Below, one piece after another: positions 54,991 to 63,769 of a stretch of 64,000 nucleotides of DNA. This stretch comes from Thiothrix sp. (GTDB taxonomy: Bacteria; Pseudomonadota; Gammaproteobacteria; Thiotrichales; Thiotrichaceae), in NCBI GenBank assembly GCA_008015155.1, contig SSFA01000013.1:62001-126000 (forward strand), written 5' to 3'. The notes beneath the pieces are model-generated. The model searched no databases and was not told the DNA's origin. It saw nothing but the letters and a program-made list of their open reading frames with translations. Within the stretch, counting starts at the first letter, position 1; each line of letters starts with the position of its first letter. A program made the translations under genes and the position numbers.

Positions 54991-55686
54991 TTAATTGTCT
55001 ATGCCTGTGGGATCAAACTTATAACCCACACCATACACTGAGCGAATTACTTCCTTGTCAGGAATCGCGGCTTCGAGCTTGCGGCGTAGGTTTTTGATAT
55101 GGCTATCCACCGCTCGATCCGTCACGATGCGATGATCATTATACAAATGATCTAACAAGTGATTGCGTGAATAAACCTTACCAGGGTTATTCACAAATTG
55201 CTGTAAGAGGCGGAACTCGACGGGGGTAAGCACTAATGCCTGCCCATTAACCCGAGCTTCCATACGATCGGCGTCAATCTCAATTCCAGTTTCCACTAAT
55301 AATTCGCGCGTGGGCATGGTCGCTCTGCGCAGAATATTCTTCACCCGCACCACCAATTCACGCGGGCTATAGGGCTTACAGACATAATCATCCGCACCTA
55401 ACTCCAAGCCCACTAAGCGGTCAATTTCATCGACTTTAGCAGTGGCCATGATGATGGGCGTATCGGTGAATTGGCGGACTTCACGAAAAATTTGTAAGCC
55501 ATCTTTGCCCGGCAGCATTAAATCCAAAATGATTAAATCGGGTTGATGTTCACGCACCCAAACAACCACTTCTAAACCATTAGCCAGCCAATCGACTTTA
55601 AACCCAGACTGCTGCAAATATTCTTGCAAGACTTCAGCGAGCTTAGGTTCATCTTCCACAATCAGAATGCTTTTTTGTTTATCCAT
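54991..55686 (-). CDS. baeR: BaeR-like response regulator
   Basis: A 231-residue OmpR-family regulator. The receiver has ILIVEDEPKLAEVL, phosphoacceptor Asp in LIILDLMLPGKDG, and the BaeR-like IIMATAKVDEIDRLVGLELGADDYVCKPYSPRELV. The winged helix has LLQQFVNNPGKVYSRNHLLDHLY and VDSHIKNLRRKLE. The kinase gene ends 2 bases upstream. In enterobacteria BaeSR answers envelope stress and activates RND pumps, so the efflux operon in this window is a plausible but unproven target. Confidence 0.88.
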   Translation of the reverse strand: MDKQKSILIVEDEPKLAEVLQEYLQQSGFKVDWLANGLEVVVWVREHQPDLIILDLMLPGKDGLQIFREVRQFTDTPIIMATAKVDEIDRLVGLELGADDYVCKPYSPRELVVRVKNILRRATMPTRELLVETGIEIDADRMEARVNGQALVLTPVEFRLLQQFVNNPGKVYSRNHLLDHLYNDHRIVTDRAVDSHIKNLRRKLEAAIPDKEVIRSVYGVGYKFDPTGIDN

Positions 55687-55688
55687 GC

Positions 55689-57131
55689 TTATGCTGTTCT
55701 CTCAGCTAGAGGAAATTCAACATACACCGCTAGACCACCTAAAGGCGAGTGTTGTGCATAAATCTGCCCACCTAAGCCTTCAACGATGTTTTTACAAATG
55801 GACAGGCCCAAGCCCGAGCCACCTAAAGCACGACTACGCGACTTATCTACTCTAAACAAGCGATCAAATAACCGTGGCAAAGCCTCATCAGGTACACCCG
55901 GCGCGCTATCCTGCACAAGGACAATAGCTTTATTGCCCTTTTGCTGGCTACGGATGACAACACGCCCAGGCACATCCGTATAGCGATAACTATTTTCTAG
56001 CAGATTCGTAAAGACTTGGCGCAGGCTTTTATAATCAGCCTGTATATTCAAAGCCTGTGCAGAAACTTGTGGCTCTAGGCTCAAGCCTTTGCTAGCTAAG
56101 CGGCTGTTATTGCTTTGGATTAGGTCTTGTATAATCTCGTTAAGATCTAAAATCTCTAAATCAGTGTTATCTACATCACCTGCGTCTGACATGGATAGTT
56201 GATGTAAATCATCGACCAATTTCCCCAAGGACAATACTTCTGCATGCAAAGAGCGAATGCGTTCAGGGGTGGGGCTACGAATTCCATCCTGAATCGCTTC
56301 AATCTCACTACGTAATACCGCTAAAGGTGTGCGTAATTCATGGGAAATATCGGCAATCCATTGCGCGCGTTGTTCTTGATTACGCTGCAAAGATTCAGCT
56401 AATTGGTTAAACACTCGTGCTAAATCGCCTAGCTCATCACTCGAACTGACTGGAATCTGTGTACTGTAATGCCCTGCACTTAAGGTTTTAGCACCTTGCA
56501 TCAGGCGTTTAACCGGGCGCACAAATTGGCGGGCGGCTAATAAAGCCATCAATACCGATAAGCCAACCGCGAACAACGCAATTAAGTAAGCATTATGGGC
56601 TTGTTGCCGCCGGAAGGTTTCCGCAATCTGATCATTAATCAAAGGACGTTGAATCACCTGCAACCAACCAATCGTTTGCTGGTTAAGGCTAATTTCCAAA
56701 CTAGTCGCCTTATCCTCAGGACGCAGCATGGGTACGCCTATAATAACTTCACCATTTTGCGCTAATAAGCGAAGGCGTCCAGCTAAGCTTTGATTCGGTG
56801 GTGGCGGCTGATTAGTGTCTTGGCGACCCCGCCCACGATGTTCATCATTATTTCTGTCAGCCCGTCGGGCAAAGCGTCCCTCGCCAATTTCAGCTAGCAA
56901 TAAAGACCAATTGCGCCGATCCAGACGCAAGCTATTCCAATTCCCTTGCTCTTGCCAAACCTCTTCTAAGCGTTCTACTAACTGATTAGCCCGCTGCAAA
57001 TCATTGCGATATTGATAATCCGCAAAACCCGTACGAAAGCTCCAGTTCATGAAAAACATCATGAACAAGATCACCACAAAAGCAGTAGTAAGAATAGTAA
57101 GCAGCAGCTTAGAGAAGATCGTCATTTTCAT
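55689..57131 (-). CDS. baeS: BaeS-like sensor histidine kinase
   Basis: A 480-residue kinase. Two membrane segments flank a periplasmic sensor of about 140 residues rich in Arg/Asn/Gln (RRADRNNDEHRGRGRQDTNQ). HAMP follows, then WIADISHELRTPLAVLRSEIEAIQDGIR with the phosphorylated His, and the ATPase domain with NLLENSYRYTD and GGSGLGLSI. The Q-D-G-I/V-R after the H-box is a BaeS trait. It precedes baeR in one operon. Confidence 0.9.
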   Translation of the reverse strand: MKMTIFSKLLLTILTTAFVVILFMMFFMNWSFRTGFADYQYRNDLQRANQLVERLEEVWQEQGNWNSLRLDRRNWSLLLAEIGEGRFARRADRNNDEHRGRGRQDTNQPPPPNQSLAGRLRLLAQNGEVIIGVPMLRPEDKATSLEISLNQQTIGWLQVIQRPLINDQIAETFRRQQAHNAYLIALFAVGLSVLMALLAARQFVRPVKRLMQGAKTLSAGHYSTQIPVSSSDELGDLARVFNQLAESLQRNQEQRAQWIADISHELRTPLAVLRSEIEAIQDGIRSPTPERIRSLHAEVLSLGKLVDDLHQLSMSDAGDVDNTDLEILDLNEIIQDLIQSNNSRLASKGLSLEPQVSAQALNIQADYKSLRQVFTNLLENSYRYTDVPGRVVIRSQQKGNKAIVLVQDSAPGVPDEALPRLFDRLFRVDKSRSRALGGSGLGLSICKNIVEGLGGQIYAQHSPLGGLAVYVEFPLAERTA

Positions 57132-57270
57132 CAGCTAGATACTAAACCCAAAATACGTAGAAAAAATGGAGCCAGATCTAGTAAGTGTGAAAACTTTGCC
57201 CTGACTATTCCTTCAAGCTAATACCTGTGCACACAACTCAGGTTAGAATGCACCAAAACAAGGAATTTTT

Positions 57271-57831
57271 ATGCTCTGGCTTAAATTAACTAACTACTTA
57301 CAAAAAATGAAAGGGGGTGGCAACCGCTCACCTCATGCTATTCATTGGCGTAATGCTTTATGTTCGTGGATTGGTGGCTTTTTAGGAATTGCTTTAGTCG
57401 GCTGGTTAGATAGCCGTCTGAGTCTAACAGCCCAAGATCATTTATTACTGATTGGCTCTTTTGGTGCAACCGCAGTGCTGCTCTATGGCTCACCGAGCGC
57501 TCCCTTTGCACAACCCCGTTATGTGTTAGGCGGGCATGTGATCTGCGCTTTGGTTGGAGTCAGCTTCTATAAACTCCTCCCTGATCCTTTATGGCTGAGT
57601 TCTGCGCTGACCGTCGCTACTGTCATTGTGATCATGTATTTAACTCGTACTACTCATCCTCCGGGAGGCGGCACAGCCTTGATAGCTGTGGCAGGCAGTG
57701 AGCGTGTACATGAGTTAGGTTATTGGTTCGTGCTTGAGCCAATTCTCTTGGGCGTCTTACTGCTATTACTGGTCGCTTTAATCATTAATAATCTCTCACC
57801 CTTGCGTCGTTATCCGAATTATTGGCTCTAG
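57271..57831 (+). CDS. HPP family membrane protein
   Basis: A 186-residue protein with about four to five hydrophobic segments. The family HPP motif is in TRTTHPPGGGTALIAVAGSE, with IGSFGATAVLLYGSPSAPFAQPRYVLGGHVI before it. Some HPP proteins act in nitrite transport in plants and bacteria. The role here is unknown. It is preceded by the 140-base gap after baeS and is divergent from it. Confidence 0.88.
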   Translation: MLWLKLTNYLQKMKGGGNRSPHAIHWRNALCSWIGGFLGIALVGWLDSRLSLTAQDHLLLIGSFGATAVLLYGSPSAPFAQPRYVLGGHVICALVGVSFYKLLPDPLWLSSALTVATVIVIMYLTRTTHPPGGGTALIAVAGSERVHELGYWFVLEPILLGVLLLLLVALIINNLSPLRRYPNYWL

Positions 57832-57934
57832 ACCTAAGCTACTAAAAAATAATGAATTTTATTTCCCTTATTTACCACTCATCGGAAAAAGCGAACAAAA
57901 AACGAATAAAGACCAAGAAATTTTGATTGGTAAA

Positions 57935-57973
57935 GTTCGTCATTAGTTCGTATATTTAGTTCGTGTTTGGTTC
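57935..57973 (+). promoter_or_regulatory. Two tandem LexA boxes (GTTC-N7-GTTC) before lexA
   Basis: GTTC at 57935-57938 and 57946-57949 form one GTTC-N7-GTTC box. GTTC at 57959-57962 and 57970-57973 form a second identical one, 24 bases further. This direct-repeat form is the one known from alphaproteobacteria, not the CTGT-N8-ACAG of enterobacteria. It lies 25-60 bases before the lexA start, fitting autorepression. Confidence 0.7.
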
Positions 57974-57997
57974 GGTTTACAAAGGGAAGGACGCGAT

Positions 57998-58609
57998 ATG
58001 TCAAAGTTAACACGCAGGCAACAGGAGATTTTACAAACCATACGTTCGCTGTTCGAGCTTAATGGCTACGCCCCGACACTTGACCAGATCGGTAACCAAG
58101 CAGGTATCAATACACGAAGTACGGTTCACCAACACGTACAAAGTCTAATTAGTTTAGGCTATTTGGATGAAGCGTCTGAAGGCAAACGTGCATATAGCAT
58201 ACCCGCTGATTGGACTGAAGAACCAGAACCCATTCATAGCAGCTTACAATTATTAGGCAAAATTGCTGCTGGTAAACCGATCGAAGCTTTAGATAAGAAC
58301 GAAATCAGCCCTAATGAATTGTTTTTAGGCCCTAATCGCTATGCTTTAAAAGTACAAGGTGAATCAATGCGCGATATTGGGGTGATGGATGGAGATTATG
58401 TGGTCATCCAGTATGCTGAAACAGCTTCTAATAACGATATTGTCGTTGCTTATGTTGATGGTGATGGAGCAACTTTAAAGCGAATTTTCTATTTAGCTGA
58501 TGGGCGGATTGAACTACATCCTGAAAATAGCCATATGCAGCCAATGGTGTATCCAGCGCATAGTGTACAGGTACAAGGCAAAATGGTCGGCTTATTCCGT
58601 AGCTATTAA
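57998..58609 (+). CDS. lexA: SOS repressor LexA
   Basis: A 203-residue repressor. The N-terminal winged helix (LTRRQQEILQTIRSLFELNGYAPTLDQIGNQAGI... STVHQHVQSLISLGYL) binds DNA. The self-cleavage site is Ala91-Gly92 in GKIAAGKPIEA, with the catalytic pair Ser123 (GESMRDIG) and Lys161 (GATLKRIF). It is slightly longer than the E. coli protein. A terminator follows at 58672-58698. Its own promoter carries the tandem boxes described. Confidence 0.95.
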   Translation: MSKLTRRQQEILQTIRSLFELNGYAPTLDQIGNQAGINTRSTVHQHVQSLISLGYLDEASEGKRAYSIPADWTEEPEPIHSSLQLLGKIAAGKPIEALDKNEISPNELFLGPNRYALKVQGESMRDIGVMDGDYVVIQYAETASNNDIVVAYVDGDGATLKRIFYLADGRIELHPENSHMQPMVYPAHSVQVQGKMVGLFRSY

Positions 58610-58671
58610 ACCTAATCAACTGAGTTAAACCTGATGCCCTGATCCCTAGACCAACCACTAGGGTCATTATA

Positions 58672-58698
58672 GGCAGCGTATACCGCTGCCTTTTTTTT
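58672..58698 (+). terminator. Rho-independent terminator after lexA
   Basis: GGCAGCG and CGCTGCC form a 7-bp stem (58672-58690) with loop TATAC, then eight T (58691-58698). A weaker CCCTAG/CTAGGG repeat lies just upstream. Confidence 0.88.
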
Positions 58699-58727
58699 AA
58701 GAACATATTAATAACAGGAGTTACAAC

Positions 58728-59087
58728 ATGGCTATTAAAGATGATTTAAAACCCTCAACTCATTTGAAAACCTCGATGAGTCCAGCAACAAATAATTTAG
58801 TACTTAACCCTAATTCAGAGGCTATTAAAAGCCAACTAGATTTAAAAGAAGCCTGGGGAGTCATTCGTTGGATCTTAGTGGCTTGGGCTTTAGCGGTATG
58901 GTTTTTATTAGTGATGTTACCTGGAATGGATAAGATTATTAATATCACAACGGCTATGTTGCACTTACCAAATATTTTTATTGGCTTGGGATTAATTGCT
59001 GCGATATTCGCCTCTTACAGCCTGCGCTCTGATAAACAATTATTATGGTTTTTAGGAGTTTTACTACTACTAGCAGGCTGGATGTAA
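58728..59087 (+). CDS. Small membrane protein of unknown function
   Basis: A 119-residue protein. Residues 1-45 are soluble and rich in Asn/Ser/Lys. Three hydrophobic stretches follow (VIRWILVAWALAVWFLLVMLPG, LPNIFIGLGLIAAIFASYSL, LLWFLGVLLLLAGWM). No family recognised. It has a good GGAG-type ribosome site and sits 80 bases before another membrane-protein gene on the same strand, possibly a two-gene unit. Confidence 0.7.
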   Translation: MAIKDDLKPSTHLKTSMSPATNNLVLNPNSEAIKSQLDLKEAWGVIRWILVAWALAVWFLLVMLPGMDKIINITTAMLHLPNIFIGLGLIAAIFASYSLRSDKQLLWFLGVLLLLAGWM

Positions 59088-59167
59088 GCGAAAGGTGTGA
59101 AGAAAGCGGCAACTCTCTCCACACCTTATCCTGTGTCATTTGGGAAGATTCGACAGGAGTATTAATT

Positions 59168-60574
59168 ATGACTGATTCAAAGATAAAAACCAAATTTGAT
59201 CGGCCAAGCTATATTGCACGTAGTAAATCCCTGCGCGATTTATTACGGGATTTGCGTAAAGCCGAATTATGGTTACTGATAGCAGCTACTGCTGCCTTTT
59301 TAGCATCTGCATTTTTTGTGGTGAAATACTTTGTAGGCGGCGAGATGACGCCTGAGAGCTGGACTTCAGAGCAGTGGCTGAATGCCCTGTTAGGTCTTGG
59401 CATCACTGCTGTTATCACCGCTGCCCAAGCCTTTTTGTATGCTTCTGGATACAAAGGCTCTGCTGCGATTATCGCTACCTTTATTGTGGTTTTCTTTGGC
59501 TTATTCTCTGAAATTTCCCAATCTATGGAACGTGAAGATGCCACTGTACGCCATCGTTCAGAGAACTCTGCGGTGTTTCAAGCAGCGGTGGGCAGCATTA
59601 ATACCTTAGCCACTAATGCCACAAGTATCTCGAATGAACAACGTGCCTTAGCAGATACCCGTGCTCAATTAGCTTATTGGCAAGATTTAAAAGCGCAAAA
59701 AACAGCACAACATGAATCAGTCAAATACTCGCATAAAACCTTAGACAAAAGAATCGCTGATTATGAACGCAAATTGGAATCGTATAATCATCAAGTTGCC
59801 TTGCAAGATCAAACACGTTCTAGTGCATTAAGTAGCGCTATTAATCAAGCTAAGCAATTGGAGTATGATGAAGATAAGCATTATGCGATGATTCGTTTAA
59901 TCAAGGATTTTTTAGGAGTAACGGGTATTTGGGCTTCATTCTTATTTTCAGTAATTATTATTGGTACATTTGAATATGCTTTCCATTTTGTAGGAGCTTA
60001 TGTCGCAGATCATCGTGCTGCTCTATTATCCTTAGGACGTGATTCACATGGTAACCTTATTAATAGCCCTGATGGAATTCCATTGGCCGCACAATTAGCT
60101 AGCGGTGGTACTATTCCTAAAGATCATGCTAATCAATTACGTAATGACTATTTAGACTGGGTCTCACCAGAGCGTAATGAGCGCATGGCTGCCACTATAC
60201 TGGCTGAAAAATCTCCTCACCTGGAAGACTCGGTAGCTGATGAAAATAAGATCACTGATATGACTCAGAAGCGCTTCTTTAAAATTATTTACACGGATAT
60301 ACGCAATCGAATTTTGAACGGTGAATTAAAACCCACTATTCGTCCAGTCACTGATGCGGTGAGTGAAATTATTCGTGAGAAAGGTGAGCGTATGGGAATT
60401 AAAGCTTCTTTAATGGGCAAACCCCAGCGGCAAGAGATTGCTGAGACTATTTTACGTACTCTTGAACAGGAAACAGTGGTTGAATTAAATGCTGAAGGTG
60501 GTGTGGGTAAACCGAAATACGTTTTGGCTCCACGCTATGCTGAAGCGATGGTATTAAATAAAGTCGCTATTTAA
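59168..60574 (+). CDS. Large membrane/coiled-coil protein of unknown function
   Basis: A 468-residue protein. There are three N-terminal membrane segments within residues 30-120 (LWLLIAATAAFLASAFFVVKYF, WLNALLGLGITAVITAAQAFLYA, AAIIATFIVVFFGLFS) and one near residue 260 (GIWASFLFSVIIIGTFEYAFHFVG). Between them is a coiled coil of about 110 residues. The C-terminal about 100 residues look like a soluble winged-helix-like domain (RFFKIIYTDIRNRILNGEL..., RQEIAETILRTLEQETVVELN). The open frame runs back to 59045, but the ATG at 59168 is preferred; 80 bases separate it from the 119-residue gene. I do not recognise the family. Confidence 0.65.
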   Translation: MTDSKIKTKFDRPSYIARSKSLRDLLRDLRKAELWLLIAATAAFLASAFFVVKYFVGGEMTPESWTSEQWLNALLGLGITAVITAAQAFLYASGYKGSAAIIATFIVVFFGLFSEISQSMEREDATVRHRSENSAVFQAAVGSINTLATNATSISNEQRALADTRAQLAYWQDLKAQKTAQHESVKYSHKTLDKRIADYERKLESYNHQVALQDQTRSSALSSAINQAKQLEYDEDKHYAMIRLIKDFLGVTGIWASFLFSVIIIGTFEYAFHFVGAYVADHRAALLSLGRDSHGNLINSPDGIPLAAQLASGGTIPKDHANQLRNDYLDWVSPERNERMAATILAEKSPHLEDSVADENKITDMTQKRFFKIIYTDIRNRILNGELKPTIRPVTDAVSEIIREKGERMGIKASLMGKPQRQEIAETILRTLEQETVVELNAEGGVGKPKYVLAPRYAEAMVLNKVAI

Positions 60575-60704
60575 AAAGCCCCTGCTTATCCGCCAGAACT
60601 CGCCATCACTCAGCCAGTTCTGGCCGGAATTCTACTGAGTTCATCAAATATCAAGCTGCATTCCTCTGCATAATCAGCTATAAACCAATCATACAGAATA
60701 GCTA

Positions 60705-62693
60705 ATGAATGGACTTACTGCGCTTATGTTGAAGCCTACTTTGTCGATAATGCTCTTAGGGCTAGCGTTATCGTCTGCTGTGGATGCCGCCCCCCGTTCT
60801 TATGGTCCGGTGAAAGATCAGGATACGCTGTGGACGATAGCTGAGCGGCTACGGCCTGATCAAAATGCAACGGTTCAGCAAACCATGCTGGCTTTGTATT
60901 ATAAAAACCCACAAGCCTTTAATAGCCCTAATATTAACTCTTTAATGAAAGGCTCGGTGCTAAAAGCGCCTAATTCTGCTGAAGTACGTCGCTATCAACG
61001 TTTGGCTGCCTTACGTGAAGCCAGAAAGCATAATCATTTTTGGAAACGGGGTGTCGATTTACCGCGCTCAGAACCACCACCCATTCCTAAACTCAAAGAA
61101 CCTAAGGCCAACAAGCGCTCCAAGCCAACCGTGCTCAAAGCCACAGCTAAAACTAATACGTATGCTGCTACTGCACGTACTACGACCCGCCGACTTGCCC
61201 GTTTACAAGCGCAATTAAAAATCGTTGAATCAAAAAATCAAGAATTAACAAGTGAACTCAAGGCTCTACAGGCTAAGCAAACTCAAGGCAAACCTAATCC
61301 GCAGTTAGATGCCCAAGTCAAAAAGCTCAAGCTTGAGCTGCAAGAACTGACCAGTGTGTTGGATCAGAAAGACAATCACATTAAGACCTTGCAAGCGTCC
61401 TTAAAAAATGCCAGCGAAACGATTAAGGCACAACACGCGGATAATATGCGCTTGTATGACAAGCTCAAAGCGGTTAGTCCTTCTAGTGTGCCTAGCTCAC
61501 CCAGCTCTGAAGGTAAATCAGAATTAAAACTAACTACGGTAGAAGCTTCTACTGCAGCGGTGACTGATGCTGCCAAAGCCGCGGAGGGCAATAAAGACAC
61601 GACTGAAACTCAGGCAATTACTGGTAGCTCTAGTGCAATAGATACTAAAACAACGACTACGAGCACTAACTCTAGTTCAAATATCGGTACTGAGAATAAA
61701 GAGCCTACAGTGAAGTCCGTTTGGGCAGATGAAAATAAAGCGCCTAGCGCTTCAACGCCTGCAGAAAACAAACCAGCCAGCCCCCCAGCAAGCAAGCCCA
61801 GTGCTGAGACTACATCCTCAACCGAACAGAATGGCAACTCTACTTCATCTGCCGAACCTAATGCTGCTCTTAAGTCCAGTACCGAACCACAAACGCTAGC
61901 GACTCCTATACCTAGTACCACTCCAAATGCTGCACCTGTAAACACTGCAGATAAGCCAGCGTCTGAAACCGCCAAAACTGACGCTAGTAAACCGAGCGCA
62001 GGAACAGATAAACCTGCAGCTGCAAGCAGTGAAGCGGCCAACGATAATACTAAAGACTCGACCGAAACTGCTAAGCCCGACAATAAAGCAGGCACAGATG
62101 CCGCTAAAACAAATGAACCAACTAAAGAACCAGCTAAGCCGGAAGATCAAGCGGTTGAAACAAAAACTACCGAAGCCAGTAAGCCTACTGACTCCACTAG
62201 CAAACTAGCTTTGGCTCAAACTAACCCTGCTACAGAGGATGACACTACCACTGCTAGTCCATCAGCAACTACTAGTGCTGCAACAAACTCTGACATTAAA
62301 GCACCGAGCAATGCACAAACTGCAGCTAATTTGAATCCTACCAATGATGTCAAAACCTCTAGCTCCGTACCAGTCTCACAAATGCTCTCCCAATCAGCCG
62401 GTCAAAGTACTACGGGCACGGGTACAACTACTAATTCCTCTGCTCCCTTACGCGGGGTTTCACCCTTAGCCTTAGCAGTGGCATTAATATCTCTCCTATT
62501 CATTCTAGCGCTGGTCTGGCGTGCTTTTGTGCAGCAGCGAGAAATGCGGCGCCTTGAAGAAGAGGAAGCACGTGTAGCTGAACGGATGCGGCGGCGTTTA
62601 GAGGAAAATCAATCCTCAGCGGCCAGCACCGGTACGGCTACTCTTGTTGAGAAAAAAGATCCTGACCTCGATTCGCCAGAGATAAAATTTTAA
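60705..62693 (+). CDS. fimV: FimV/HubP-like pole protein
   Basis: A 662-residue protein. It has a signal peptide (ending VDAAPRS) and the FimV N-terminal LysM-type domain: SYGPVKDQDTLWTIAERLRPDQNATVQQTMLALYYKNPQAFN, NSLMKGSVLKAPNS. A coiled coil follows at about residues 165-260. The next 320 residues are a long low-complexity Ser/Thr/Ala/Pro/Glu stretch. A membrane segment near residue 590 (LALAVALISLLFILALVWRAF) ends in a short cytoplasmic tail (EEEARVAERMRRR). FimV binds peptidoglycan and organises the pole for type IV pili, in line with pilU in the window. The C-terminal TPR domain of some FimV proteins is absent. Confidence 0.85.
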   Translation: MNGLTALMLKPTLSIMLLGLALSSAVDAAPRSYGPVKDQDTLWTIAERLRPDQNATVQQTMLALYYKNPQAFNSPNINSLMKGSVLKAPNSAEVRRYQRLAALREARKHNHFWKRGVDLPRSEPPPIPKLKEPKANKRSKPTVLKATAKTNTYAATARTTTRRLARLQAQLKIVESKNQELTSELKALQAKQTQGKPNPQLDAQVKKLKLELQELTSVLDQKDNHIKTLQASLKNASETIKAQHADNMRLYDKLKAVSPSSVPSSPSSEGKSELKLTTVEASTAAVTDAAKAAEGNKDTTETQAITGSSSAIDTKTTTTSTNSSSNIGTENKEPTVKSVWADENKAPSASTPAENKPASPPASKPSAETTSSTEQNGNSTSSAEPNAALKSSTEPQTLATPIPSTTPNAAPVNTADKPASETAKTDASKPSAGTDKPAAASSEAANDNTKDSTETAKPDNKAGTDAAKTNEPTKEPAKPEDQAVETKTTEASKPTDSTSKLALAQTNPATEDDTTTASPSATTSAATNSDIKAPSNAQTAANLNPTNDVKTSSSVPVSQMLSQSAGQSTTGTGTTTNSSAPLRGVSPLALAVALISLLFILALVWRAFVQQREMRRLEEEEARVAERMRRRLEENQSSAASTGTATLVEKKDPDLDSPEIKF

Positions 62694-62699
62694 TAAATA

Positions 62700-63338
62700 A
62701 TGACTGAGAAAATTCTGTTACTGCATGGCCTTTGGTTACACCCTTGGGCTATGCGCTGGTTGCAACAGCAATTGACTAAGGCCGGTTATGAAGTTGTTAC
62801 CCCGGTCTATCATTCCATTAGTTCAAATTCAGCCCATAATGTCAGGCTTGTCTATCAAGCCGTTCAACGTTATGCGCTACCCACTGAGCGCTTGCATATT
62901 ATTGCGCACAGTTTAGGGGGCATTGTGGCTTTACAAATGCTTATGGCTTATACCGAACTCCCCCCTGGGCGCCTAGTCACTTTAGGCACTCCCGCTAAAG
63001 GTAGCCTCATTGCGCAGCGCCTAGCTAAACATCGCCTATTTCGCCCGCTTATGGGGCGCAGTTTCGAGGGTGGTCTAGATGGGCAGGGTATACCCGAGCA
63101 TTTATTGCAGCATGAATGGGGCGCGCTCGCCGGTAATAAACCGATTGGAGTGGGGCGAATTTTAGGTGGGATCGCTGAAGTGAATGATGGGGTAGTGGCT
63201 CTTTCAGAAACCTATCACCCTGCACAAACCGCGCATCGAGTCTTAGCTGTGTCCCATAGCAGTATGCTGTTTTCTAGCTTAGTCGTTGAAGAGTGCTTGC
63301 AGTTTATTCGCACGGGTCAATTTTCAGCAGCAAACTAA
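62700..63338 (+). CDS. Alpha/beta hydrolase (lipase class 2-like)
   Basis: A 212-residue hydrolase. It opens with ILLLHGLWLHPWAMRWLQQQL, has the nucleophile elbow AHSLGG and GTPAKGSLIAQRLAKHRL, and the catalytic His near the C-terminus (AVSHSSMLFS). It is 6 bases after fimV, so co-transcribed. The family cleaves esters, probably lipids; substrate unknown. Confidence 0.87.
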   Translation: MTEKILLLHGLWLHPWAMRWLQQQLTKAGYEVVTPVYHSISSNSAHNVRLVYQAVQRYALPTERLHIIAHSLGGIVALQMLMAYTELPPGRLVTLGTPAKGSLIAQRLAKHRLFRPLMGRSFEGGLDGQGIPEHLLQHEWGALAGNKPIGVGRILGGIAEVNDGVVALSETYHPAQTAHRVLAVSHSSMLFSSLVVEECLQFIRTGQFSAAN

Positions 63339-63357
63339 TTCAGTCCTCGACAAAACT

Positions 63358-63618
63358 GTCAAGTATTTTTTGCTGTGGATAAGTCCCAAGCTTGCGCCTT
63401 GTGGTCAAGCATTTTTTGAACCACTAGATGTAGTGTATACATTGAAATTCAAGATTACATGAGATTTTTGGTAGATTTTTGCCGATAAATGGTAGTTTTA
63501 GGGTCTTAAACTCTAATTTATCGGAAATTTTGCCAAGCTTATTCCACTTCCCATAAAAAAATGATTTAGCTAAAGATTTAAATCTTGTGCATAAACCTGT
63601 GGATAAGTCTGTCGATAA
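63358..63618 (+). promoter_or_regulatory. Intergenic region with phased DnaA boxes
   Basis: The 430 bases from 63339 to 63769 hold no gene. Two perfect DnaA boxes TGTGGATAA occur at 63374-63382 and 63598-63606. Around the second are TGTGCATAA (63586-63594) and TGTCGATAA (63610-63618), each one base off, same direction, exactly 12 bases apart. There is also a perfect 14-base palindrome AAGATTTAAATCTT (63573-63586), a 15-base direct repeat GTCAAG[T/C]ATTTTTTG (63358 and 63404), and AT-rich repeats near 63461-63482. It may be a replication-linked regulatory site or an origin. Confidence 0.6.
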
Positions 63619-63769
63619 CTGCTTGCAGCAAGATTTAAACCCTCTATGGCATGTTTTGGCTTAGTTAAGATTTACCACTAAAATAAATTGATCCGTAGTC
63701 TTGTCTAGAAAATTATTGACGAATACGGTACAAGTGCCCCCATGTTTTTTAGTAGCTGAAAGTACACTC

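Noticed and set aside
60593..60623. Terminator after the 468-residue membrane protein
   Set aside because: CCAGAACT/AGTTCTGG pair across a 15-base loop but no T run follows, so it is too weak to list.
61610..62150. Long open frames on the minus strand within fimV
   Set aside because: They mirror the low-complexity Ser/Thr/Ala/Pro region and have no start signals or family features.
63339..63769. Certain chromosomal origin
   Set aside because: dnaA, dnaN, gidA and rpmH are not in view, and a DnaA-regulated or titration site explains the boxes as well. Kept as a hypothesis only.
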